Shown here piece after piece: positions 1 to 5,156 of a stretch of DNA of 5,803 nucleotides (the stretch's first letter is position 1; every line of letters starts with the position of its first letter). This stretch comes from a bacterium. Its GTDB lineage: Bacteria; Elusimicrobiota; Elusimicrobia; Elusimicrobiales; UBA9959. A model generated the notes under the pieces. It ran no database searches. It was given only the letters and a program-made list of their open reading frames with translations, and had not been told where the DNA came from. The translations under genes were made by a program, and so were the position numbers. The stretch spans positions 1 to 5,803 of the forward strand of contig JAKAMO010000144.1 in assembly GCA_021812825.1 (NCBI GenBank), written 5' to 3'.

Positions 1-174
1 CAGCTGCCTGCCCAGTCTTATCTTGGCGTCCGTCTGCACGTTGTCGGCGGGAACGCTCACCGCCGGCAGGAGCCCGTTGAACAGGAACCCCTCCCCGGCG
101 GAAAGCGGCCCGCGCAGCGCGCCGGACGCCAGCAGCCCGGCCGCGGCCAGGCAGCAATACATTAGTTTTTTCAT
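1..174 (-). CDS. Probable di-heme cytochrome c peroxidase (MauG/CcpA family), N-terminal fragment cut by the window edge
   Basis: Only the first 58 codons are present; the gene runs off the left edge. The start is an ATG at 174-172, preceded by a run of seven G four bases away that serves as ribosome binding site. Residues 1-26 form a signal peptide: two lysines, a hydrophobic stretch and a plausible signal peptidase I site at LSA|GEG. The mature start then reads VPADNVQTDAKIRLGRQL. This matches the stretch shortly before the first heme site in bacterial di-heme cytochrome c peroxidases, typically a PADNP-x-T-x-EK-x-x-LG-x-x-LFFD pattern. Family members work in the periplasm and reduce hydrogen peroxide or oxidise other substrates with two c-type hemes. 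The heme-binding CxxCH motifs would lie outside the window, so the assignment rests on this short motif. The four-helix-bundle gene ends 51 bp upstream on the same strand. Confidence 0.6.
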   Translation of the reverse strand, partial: MKKLMYCCLAAAGLLASGALRGPLSAGEGFLFNGLLPAVSVPADNVQTDAKIRLGRQL

Positions 175-200
175 TTCCCCCCCTATCTGACGGCCCTCTG

Positions 201-219
201 CCCCCGCGGCCCGCGGAGG
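201..219 (-). repeat. GC-rich inverted repeat between the four-helix-bundle gene and the peroxidase gene
   Basis: On the minus strand 201-208 and 212-219 can pair as an 8 bp stem, seven G-C pairs and one G-U, around a 3-base loop. It sits just after the stop of the four-helix-bundle gene and before the peroxidase ribosome binding site. No run of T follows, so it is not a standard intrinsic terminator. It could slow transcription, stabilise the upstream mRNA end, or be chance in such GC-rich DNA. Confidence 0.3.
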
Positions 220-225
220 CTCCCC

Positions 226-579
226 CTATTCCCCGCAGCGCTCCTCAGCGGCTATGTAGTCGTTGATCTGCGGCATCAGCCGCTCCAGCGCGCTTGCCAG
301 CCCGCCGCCGGCGCCCAGCCCGCGCCTCGCCGATCTCTCCAGCAGTATGAAGGCCTTGAACAGGTGCCCGCGCGCGGTGTAGAGGTAATGCATCCTGCCG
401 TGGCGGCTCATATGGCTGCGGCCCTCCGCTATGCTGGTGCTGATAGAGTCTACGCTGTTGACCAGTTCCCTGCCCATGGTGTCCTTAGAGAAGTCGTCCC
501 AGTCCGCGACGTGCCGCCAGACGCGGTCCGACAGCTCTTCGGACTCCACGAAGAGGCTCATCTCCCTGAGTTTTTGCAT
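226..579 (-). CDS. Four-helix-bundle protein (S23 / 23S rRNA intervening-sequence protein family)
   Basis: The product is 117 residues, the usual size of the family. Residues about 40-53 (LVNSVDSISTSIAEG) carry the family's best conserved segment, normally a run of small and hydrophobic residues ending in IAEG. The region after it (YLYTARGHLFKAFILLERSARR) fits the third amphipathic helix. The fold is an antiparallel four-helix bundle that can form pentamers. The family was first found encoded inside 23S rRNA intervening sequences, but many members, like this one, are free-standing and have no known biochemical role. A longer reading to 624 is open, but the ATG at 579-577 has a GGGGGG ribosome binding site four bases upstream, and the predicted promoter lies between the two starts, so the short form is preferred. 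It may be cotranscribed with the peroxidase gene 51 bp downstream. Confidence 0.8.
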   Translation of the reverse strand: MQKLREMSLFVESEELSDRVWRHVADWDDFSKDTMGRELVNSVDSISTSIAEGRSHMSRHGRMHYLYTARGHLFKAFILLERSARRGLGAGGGLASALERLMPQINDYIAAEERCGE

Positions 580-583
580 ACTT

Positions 584-589
584 CCCCCC
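584..589 (-). promoter_or_regulatory. G-run ribosome binding site that sets the start of the four-helix-bundle gene
   Basis: Six G on the minus strand, followed by AAGT and then ATG. The longer candidate start at 624 lies upstream of the predicted -10 box, so it would not be on the transcript. Confidence 0.55.
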
Positions 590-596
590 TGCCGAC

Positions 597-624
597 ATTC
601 TATCATAACTCCGGCCCCGCGCAA
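597..624 (-). promoter_or_regulatory. Predicted sigma-70 type promoter of the four-helix-bundle gene
   Basis: Read on the minus strand: a TTGCGC -35 box at 624-619, a 16 bp spacer, and a TAGAAT -10 box at 602-597. The -10 matches TATAAT at five of six positions and is preceded by TGA, giving an extended -10 (TGn). Transcription would start about 10 bases before the ATG. The same arrangement (TTGCGG, 16 bp, TAGAAT) lies before the gene at 4505. Confidence 0.5.
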
Positions 625-685
625 GTTGACGCTGGTGCGGGGCGGCCCCTTTTTATATCATGCCTTTAATGCCCGGCGCCGCGCC

Positions 686-697
686 GGGGGGAGGGAG
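686..697 (+). promoter_or_regulatory. Purine-rich ribosome binding site that sets the start of the quinone oxidoreductase gene
   Basis: A GGGGGGAGGGAG stretch ends one base before the ATG at 699. The reading frame is open from an earlier ATG at 660, but that start has no comparable site and would add 13 residues ahead of the conserved MKAIRV start of the family. Confidence 0.6.
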
Positions 698-698
698 C

Positions 699-1661
699 AT
701 GAAGGCTATACGCGTAAGGAAATTCGGCGGACCCGAGGTGCTGGTCCCCGAAGAAGTGCCGGCGCCGGCGCCGGCCGCCGGGCAGGTGCTGGTGCGGGTC
801 CGTGCCGCCGGCGTCAATCCCTATGAGACCTACATCCGCGCCGGGGCCTACGCCTCGCTGCCGGAGCTGCCATACACCCCCGGCTCCGACGGGGCGGGCA
901 CGGTGGAGTCGGCAGGGCCGGGCGTCGTCTCCGTGAAGCCCGGGGACCGCGTCTACCTGGCCAAGAGCCTCAGCGGCACCTACGCCGAGTACGCGCTGGC
1001 GCTGGAGGAGCAGGTCCACCCTCTTCCAGAAGCCCTGAGCTTCGCGCAGGGGGCCGCGGTCTGGGTGCCCTACGGCGCCGCCTACCACGCCCTGGCGCAC
1101 CAGGCGGGGGCCAGGCCCGGGGAGACCGTGCTGGTGCACGGCGCCAGCGGCGGCGTGGGCGTGGCGGCGGTGCAGCTCGCGCGGGCCATGGGGCTGGCCG
1201 TGCTGGGCACGGCCGGCACTCCGGAAGGGCGCGCCCTGGTGCTGGGACAGGGAGCCAGGGCGGCCTTCGACCATTCCTCGCCGGGGCACGCCGCGGCAGT
1301 GCTCGAGGCCACCGGCGGCCGCGGCGCCGACATAGTGCTGGAGATGCTCGCCAACGTCAACCTGGCCGCCGACCTGAAGATGATCTCCGAAGGCGGCAGG
1401 GTGGTGGTAATAGGCAGCCGCGGAGAGGCCACTATCAACCCCCGCGACCTGATGGCCAGGCGCGGCTCGGTGCGGGCTTTCACGCTGTGGGCAGTCACCC
1501 CGGAGGAGGAGAAGGAGATACACGCCGCCGTGGGGGCAGGCCTCGCGCTCGGCACCCTGAAGCCGCTGGTCGGCCGGGAGTTCCCGCTGGCCGACGCCGC
1601 GGCCGCGCACGAGGCGGTGATGCGCTCCGGCGCCGCTGGGAAGATAGTGCTGGCCTGCTAG
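699..1661 (+). CDS. Zeta-crystallin-like NADPH:quinone oxidoreductase (zinc-free medium-chain dehydrogenase/reductase)
   Basis: The product is 320 residues, normal for this family. Enzymes of this type transfer electrons from NADPH to quinones or other alpha,beta-unsaturated carbonyls in the cytoplasm. Residues 1-130 form the GroES-like substrate domain, with AAGVNPYETYIRAG and PYTPGSDGAGTV as landmarks. The zinc-binding GHE segment of alcohol dehydrogenases is replaced by GSDGAG, and the only cysteine is the last residue, so it binds no zinc. The Rossmann domain follows, with the nucleotide loop HGASGGVG at 147-154. Residues about 217-250 (MLANVNLAADL, GGRVVVIGSRG, INPRDLMA) closely resemble animal zeta-crystallin, placing it in that branch of the superfamily. 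The start is fixed by the ribosome binding site just before 699. The natural substrate cannot be read from sequence. It is divergent from the four-helix-bundle gene, and its stop lies 4 bp from the stop of the convergent FecR-type gene. Confidence 0.9.
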   Translation: MKAIRVRKFGGPEVLVPEEVPAPAPAAGQVLVRVRAAGVNPYETYIRAGAYASLPELPYTPGSDGAGTVESAGPGVVSVKPGDRVYLAKSLSGTYAEYALALEEQVHPLPEALSFAQGAAVWVPYGAAYHALAHQAGARPGETVLVHGASGGVGVAAVQLARAMGLAVLGTAGTPEGRALVLGQGARAAFDHSSPGHAAAVLEATGGRGADIVLEMLANVNLAADLKMISEGGRVVVIGSRGEATINPRDLMARRGSVRAFTLWAVTPEEEKEIHAAVGAGLALGTLKPLVGREFPLADAAAAHEAVMRSGAAGKIVLAC

Positions 1662-1665
1662 CCGG

Positions 1666-2487
1666 CTACTTCGGGTCCACCCGCACCCTGCGCGGGGCGC
1701 TGAACTTCCCCTGGTAGCCCAGCAGGTCTATGGCGGCCAGCCTGACGAAATATTCGCCGGCCGGCAGCAGGCCCGCCAGGTCCGGCTTCGCTTCGGGGTC
1801 GAAGGTCCTGTCCAGCAGCACCTTGGAGAACGACGGGTCCCCCGCGGCCTGCAGGCGGTAGGCCTTCATCACCTTGATAGAGGCCAGAGCTCCCGCCGGC
1901 AGCACGGCTTCCGGCACGCCGGCGGCGGCCGACGGGGCCGCCGGCTCCCCGGCGTCGGGGGCCATCACCGGCGCCGAAGGCGCCATGTTAGGCCTCACCT
2001 CGGTGACGTAGCCCTTGCGCAGCTCCACTTTCTTCCCCTGCGCCTCCACCTCCGCCACGCCGCGCGTCACCTTCACCACGGTGGTGAAGTCCCTCTTCAT
2101 CCTGGTCGTGAACTCCGCGTCCTCGCTCTTCGGGAATATCGTCGCGGTGCGCGTCACCACCCTGGACCGCCAGCTGCGCAGCTCGCCGGAAAGCATCTCG
2201 GCGCCCGGCGCGCCCCCGGACGGAGGCCGGAGCACGACAAGAGTGTTCGGCGTGAGGTTCAGGGACTCGCCGGTCTCGAAGCGCACCCCGGCGTAGGAAT
2301 CCGCCATCGTGTAGATGGTGTCGTTGCGGTACAGGTCCTCGCCGGCCTTCACCCGCCCCCAGTCGGAGGAGCCGGTGCGCCTGAGCAGGACGCTGTTGGT
2401 GAAGCTGAGCAGCTTGCCGGTAGGGACCTCGGCCCGGACGGGGCAGGCCGGCAGCAGCAGCAGCGCCAGCGCCAACACCCTCTTCAT
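1666..2487 (-). CDS. Exported FecR-domain protein with Pro/Ala linker and beta-rich C-terminal domain
   Basis: The product is 273 residues and starts with a signal peptide (MKRVLALALLLLPACPVRAEV). Cleavage could be by signal peptidase I after VRA, or LPAC could act as a weak lipobox at Cys15. Residues about 22-165 match the FecR fold: G-x-LLSFTNSVLLRR, a W-x-x-V-x-x-G turn near 43-49, D-x-I-x-T near 56-60, F-x-x-G-x-x-LNLTPNT, and a repeat of short strands ending VELRKGY. A linker rich in Pro and Ala (about 166-203) joins a final domain (204-273) whose pattern, ending GEYFVRLAAIDLLGYQG, suggests a fibronectin/Ig-like sandwich. It lacks the anti-sigma N-terminus and membrane helix of true FecR, and no sigma factor gene is adjacent. 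It is more likely a structural or ligand-binding envelope protein than an iron-signalling regulator. The start has a GGGAGGT site four bases upstream. Confidence 0.75.
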   Translation of the reverse strand: MKRVLALALLLLPACPVRAEVPTGKLLSFTNSVLLRRTGSSDWGRVKAGEDLYRNDTIYTMADSYAGVRFETGESLNLTPNTLVVLRPPSGGAPGAEMLSGELRSWRSRVVTRTATIFPKSEDAEFTTRMKRDFTTVVKVTRGVAEVEAQGKKVELRKGYVTEVRPNMAPSAPVMAPDAGEPAAPSAAAGVPEAVLPAGALASIKVMKAYRLQAAGDPSFSKVLLDRTFDPEAKPDLAGLLPAGEYFVRLAAIDLLGYQGKFSAPRRVRVDPK

Positions 2488-2523
2488 GATACCTCCCGCA
2501 TATAAATTAGGTTACCTCGCGCC

Positions 2524-2552
2524 ATGTAAAGAATACCCCAATAAAATGTCAA
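2524..2552 (-). promoter_or_regulatory. Predicted promoter of the FecR-domain gene
   Basis: On the minus strand a perfect TTGACA -35 box (2552-2547) is followed by a 17 bp spacer and TTACAT at 2529-2524 as a weak -10 box, matching TATAAT at three of six positions. It lies in the most AT-rich stretch of the window, right after the terminator of the preceding gene, and gives a leader of about 30 bases. A second AT-rich motif (TTTATA, near 2505) could serve as an alternative -10. Confidence 0.5.
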
Positions 2553-2578
2553 ATAATTATCAATTAGCTCCCGGGGCG

Positions 2579-2607
2579 AAAAAAAACCGCCGGACGGACC
2601 CGGCGGT
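2579..2607 (-). terminator. Intrinsic terminator of the response regulator transcript
   Basis: Read on the minus strand, ACCGCCGG (2607-2600) pairs perfectly with CCGGCGGT (2593-2586) around a 6-base loop. The last stem T and the bases after it make a run of eight T (2586-2579). It begins 22 bases after the response regulator stop codon. This is the clearest terminator in the window. Confidence 0.92.
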
Positions 2608-2629
2608 ATCGGCCAGAAGCGGCCCGGGC

Positions 2630-3583
2630 TCAGCCCTCCGTCCCCAGCTCGTCCAGCTCCGCCGCGATCTCCTCGGGAAGGACGCCTATCACGGAGGTGC
2701 CGGCCACCCGGCCCTCGCGCCTCATGGCCAGCCTGGCCGAGATGATGCGCACGGGCTTTCCCGGCTCCATGCAGGAGACCAGCGCCGCTGTCACCGCGCC
2801 GGCCCCCCCCTTCACCAGCATGGGCACCGACGGGATGGCGCTCCTCTTCAGGGCGTTGAAAAGGGCGTTGGCCAGGGAATTGACGATGATATTGCCCATC
2901 TCCAGCATCAGGCCTTCCTCCAGGCTGCGCACCTCCTCGGCCAGGTAGACCGGGCCCTTCACGAAGCTGTGCGCTATCAGGCCGGCGTGGTCGGCGCGGA
3001 ACACCAGCGCCGCCGAGAACAGCGCGCCGCCGCGCACGTTGACGTGCACCGAGGCGGTCTCCCGCCCCAGGTCGGCCAGCTTCGCCAGCTCGGCCTCGCC
3101 GCCGGAGGTCACGGCGACCTCGCAGAGCTCCCAGGAAGAAGCCGTCGCGTCGGAGGCCTTCAGCATGCACTTGCTCAGCCCCCCGGCCGCCAGGCGCTTG
3201 ATGGCGCCGCCGCGCGGCGGCGCCGCCAGCTCCCGCACCGGCGCGAAGTACTGGTCGAAATCCGAGGCCGAGAAAGGCTTGTAGATGATGCCGCTGGCCC
3301 CTATCAGCAGCAGGCGCCGGTTCACCTCGTCCTGCTCCACGGCCGTCACCATGATGATCTTCGCGGACTGGTCCATCGCGCGCAGCTCGCCCAGCACGTC
3401 CACGCCGGACTTGCCCGGCATGATGATGTCCAGCAGCACCGCGTCCGGCTTCAGCTCCCTGAAGGCCTTCACGGCCTTTTCCCCGTCGTCGGCCTCGCCG
3501 GCCACGGTATGGCCCTTGCTCTCCAGGATGGCCCTGATCAGCCCCCGGATATCCTCGTTGTCGTCTACGATAAGTACCTTCAT
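2630..3583 (-). CDS. Response regulator: CheY-type receiver fused to a CheC/CheX-like phosphatase domain
   Basis: The product is 317 residues. Residues 1-120 are a receiver domain with all key positions present: acidic pair D7/D8, phosphate acceptor D52 in LLDIIMP, T80 in IIMVT and K102 in YKPF. After a short linker, residues about 130-317 resemble the CheC/CheX family, which dephosphorylates CheY-P. The helix LMLEMGNIIVNSLANAL gives E228-x-x-N231, and P254 sits 22 residues after N231, as in the CheC signature [DS]xxxExxNx(22)P. The first position is Gly224 instead of Asp/Ser, and only one such motif is seen, whereas CheC has two. The domain may act on its own receiver or on another regulator. 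A GGAGG site precedes the ATG at 3583. The sterol desaturase-type gene ends 25 bp upstream, suggesting cotranscription. No other chemotaxis gene is visible. The coding strand has a run of eight G at 2810-2803. Confidence 0.85.
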   Translation of the reverse strand: MKVLIVDDNEDIRGLIRAILESKGHTVAGEADDGEKAVKAFRELKPDAVLLDIIMPGKSGVDVLGELRAMDQSAKIIMVTAVEQDEVNRRLLLIGASGIIYKPFSASDFDQYFAPVRELAAPPRGGAIKRLAAGGLSKCMLKASDATASSWELCEVAVTSGGEAELAKLADLGRETASVHVNVRGGALFSAALVFRADHAGLIAHSFVKGPVYLAEEVRSLEEGLMLEMGNIIVNSLANALFNALKRSAIPSVPMLVKGGAGAVTAALVSCMEPGKPVRIISARLAMRREGRVAGTSVIGVLPEEIAAELDELGTEG

Positions 3584-3608
3584 TTTTCCTCCGTGCCGGC
3601 GGCCGGCG

Positions 3609-4358
3609 CTAGAAGCCTCCCACCATGCGCAGCAGCCGCCCCTCGGTGGGGATCGCGACCAGCTTGTAGCCGTCGCCGAGGGCGCGGTGGTCCTGGTAGG
3701 TGCCGAACATCCTGTCCCAGACGGTGAAGATGAAGGCCAGGTTGCGGCGCATCAGCGGCCCCGCCCCGTGGTGCAGCCGGTGGAAGTCCGGCGTTATGAT
3801 AAGCCATTCCAGCGGCCCCAGCCTGACCGAGACGTTGGTATGTATCCAGAGGTTCACCACCACGCCTATGGAATAGGCCACGCCGGCCTGCGCCGGGGTG
3901 AAGCCCAGCGCGTAATAGCCCACCAGGGCCTGCGGCGCGGCGAAGAGCAGCAGGTGCGTGACGCTGGTGCGCGAGCCGGACAGCCACCAGAGCTGGTCCG
4001 GCGAATGGTGGAAGACGTGGGTGAGCCAGAGAGGCCTGAAGGTATGCATGCCGCGGTGCACCCAGTAGAGGGCGAAGTCGGCCGCGGCCAGGCCCAGCAG
4101 TATCTTCGCCGCCCCGGGCAGCGAGAGCAGCGCGTCGCTGTGCAGCAGCGCCCGCAGGCGCAGCGCGTCGAAAGTCCGCTCTATCACCGGCTTCCAGAGC
4201 TCGCCGGCCAGGGCCACCACGGCCAGCGCCGCCAGGTTGAGGCCCAGGTGGCGGCGCCTGTCCACCGGGAAGCGCGGGCGGCGGCGCTCCAGCGCGTCGA
4301 GCAGGACCACCGCCGTCAGCAGCGTTACCGCCTGAAAAGTTATCTCCGGTGACATCAT
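3609..4358 (-). CDS. Sterol desaturase / fatty acid hydroxylase family membrane di-iron enzyme
   Basis: The product is 249 residues, typical for bacterial members. The histidine clusters that hold two iron atoms are present: H101-x3-H105 (HRGMH), H114-x2-H117-H118 (HVFHH), H173 in the WIHTN segment and H193-x2-H196-H197 (HRLHH). The family end signature around 206-220 (N-x-x-F-x-FTVWDRMFGT) follows. Hydrophobic segments near 7-24, 38-58, 84-100, 133-152 and 156-172 fit an inner-membrane protein with its active site in the cytoplasm. Relatives use oxygen to hydroxylate or desaturate sterols, carotenoids, fatty acyl chains or ether lipids; the substrate here cannot be told. There are two adjacent ATG codons at 4358 and 4355, and GGAG is better spaced for the second, so the protein may be one residue shorter. 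Numbering is from the first. It appears to head a two-gene transcript with the response regulator. Confidence 0.88.
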   Translation of the reverse strand: MMSPEITFQAVTLLTAVVLLDALERRRPRFPVDRRRHLGLNLAALAVVALAGELWKPVIERTFDALRLRALLHSDALLSLPGAAKILLGLAAADFALYWVHRGMHTFRPLWLTHVFHHSPDQLWWLSGSRTSVTHLLLFAAPQALVGYYALGFTPAQAGVAYSIGVVVNLWIHTNVSVRLGPLEWLIITPDFHRLHHGAGPLMRRNLAFIFTVWDRMFGTYQDHRALGDGYKLVAIPTEGRLLRMVGGF

Positions 4359-4395
4359 GGCTCCAGCCGCGTTCCCGCTCCCCCCCTACCGACAT

Positions 4396-4401
4396 ATTCT
4401 A
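4396..4401 (-). promoter_or_regulatory. Possible -10 box upstream of the sterol desaturase-type gene
   Basis: TAGAAT on the minus strand, the same hexamer found in the two other promoters proposed here. No good -35 box lies 16-18 bp upstream. After it comes ATGTCGGTAGGGGGGG, close to the GTCGGCAGGGGGG that follows TAGAAT before the four-helix-bundle gene. The leader would be about 30 bases long. Confidence 0.35.
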
Positions 4402-4431
4402 CAATAGCGGCGGACATATAGGTACGGCTTA

Positions 4432-4459
4432 TTGCGGCGCGCGGGAAAATGTGTAGAAT
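4432..4459 (+). promoter_or_regulatory. Predicted sigma-70 type promoter of the gene at 4505
   Basis: A TTGCGG -35 box (4432-4437), a 16 bp spacer and a TAGAAT -10 box (4454-4459). Hexamers and spacing nearly repeat the promoter of the four-helix-bundle gene. The leader of about 38 bases ends in a GAAGGGGGC ribosome binding site. Confidence 0.5.
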
Positions 4460-4504
4460 AAGATGACGCGGCCGGCCTGAGCCGCCGCGGCGAAGGGGGC
4501 AAAA

Positions 4505-5140
4505 ATGGACAGGCGCAAAGAGAAGCTCAACAGCCAGCTGCGGCTCATCGCGGCCCTTAAGGAGTTCACCGGCCCGGTGCCGGCGGGCCAGTTCACGCAG
4601 AAGGAATTTTTCATCGTCAAGCTGCAGATAATAGGCGACACGCTCGAAGAGTTCAAGCGCGAGAAGCTGGCCGCCCTCGTCGAGTGGGTCCTGGCCAGGA
4701 TGGCCAGGGGGCCGCTGTCCGAAGCCGATTCCTCCAGGTTCAGGGATTCCCTCTCGCAACTGGTCAGCGGCAAGGACTACGCCCAGGCCGCGGCCGGCCT
4801 GGGCACCAGGGAGCTGCTGGCGGAGCGGCTGTCCCGCGTAACGCCCGTGTCCGCTTCGGAAGAGGAGAAGAAGCGCCCCGGAGAGTACCGCGAGCCGTCC
4901 GTGGATAAACTTACCAGCGACGCCTACGCCAGGATGCGCTTCGAGGACCTGGAGAAGGAATTCGCCGCCGGCAGGCCCGTGGAGGAGCTGCTGAACAAGG
5001 CAAGGGAGCGCGTCGCGGGCTTCTGCGCCGTCGGCAAGATGCCGCTGGGCATGGACAACACCATGCCCTCCCCGATGATGACCTGCATAGAAGCGGTGGT
5101 AGGCGCCTGCTACAGGCTGCTGGCCAGGCTCAAGCGCTGA
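4505..5140 (+). CDS. Hypothetical soluble, mostly helical protein
   Basis: I do not recognise this 211-residue protein. The ATG is preceded by AGGGGG at a suitable distance, and a promoter lies upstream, so the gene looks real. Codon use matches the neighbours, including three ATA among five isoleucine codons. It has no signal peptide and no membrane helix. Residues 1-110 read as several charged amphipathic helices (for example TLEEFKREKLAALVEWVLARM). Residues about 115-135 are a polar linker rich in Glu, Lys and Pro. The second half has another helix (FEDLEKEFAAGRPVEELLNKARERV) and ends in a Met-rich turn (MPLGMDNTMPSPMMTC) plus a short helix with a basic end. Overall this suggests a cytoplasmic helical protein, perhaps a scaffold or adaptor, but no function can be assigned. 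It is divergent from the sterol desaturase-type gene and converges on the next gene with a 16 bp gap. Confidence 0.75.
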   Translation: MDRRKEKLNSQLRLIAALKEFTGPVPAGQFTQKEFFIVKLQIIGDTLEEFKREKLAALVEWVLARMARGPLSEADSSRFRDSLSQLVSGKDYAQAAAGLGTRELLAERLSRVTPVSASEEEKKRPGEYREPSVDKLTSDAYARMRFEDLEKEFAAGRPVEELLNKARERVAGFCAVGKMPLGMDNTMPSPMMTCIEAVVGACYRLLARLKR

Positions 5141-5156
5141 GGCTGACGCCCGGCGC

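Noticed and set aside
639..654. A terminator-like GGGG-CGG-CCCC hairpin followed by five T on the plus strand
   Set aside because: The stem is only 4 bp and no plus-strand gene lies upstream to be terminated. It could be an attenuator only if transcription starts before it, and no good promoter shows that.
626..659. TTGACG with a later TATATC as a promoter of the quinone oxidoreductase gene
   Set aside because: The spacing of 22 bp is too long, and closer -10 choices are poor. The real promoter of this gene was not found.
666..1610. A 314-codon minus-strand open frame antisense to the quinone oxidoreductase gene
   Set aside because: It is a shadow of a well-conserved gene, with composition rich in Gly, Arg and His and no start signal.
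2484..3170. A 228-codon minus-strand frame inside the response regulator gene and running past it
   Set aside because: It overlaps the conserved phosphatase domain in another frame, crosses the intrinsic terminator and yields Gly/Arg-rich sequence. It matters only as the frame reached by a -1 slip at the G run.
2315..3727. A 470-codon plus-strand open frame over the FecR-type and response regulator genes
   Set aside because: It is antisense to two genes with clear families, its translation is low-complexity (Arg, Gly, His, Gln, Ala), and it has no domain or ribosome binding site. Long antisense frames are expected at this GC content.
3285..4352. A 355-codon plus-strand open frame opposite the sterol desaturase-type gene
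   Set aside because: The opposite strand encodes all the histidine motifs of the enzyme, while this frame gives a biased composition with no recognisable domain.
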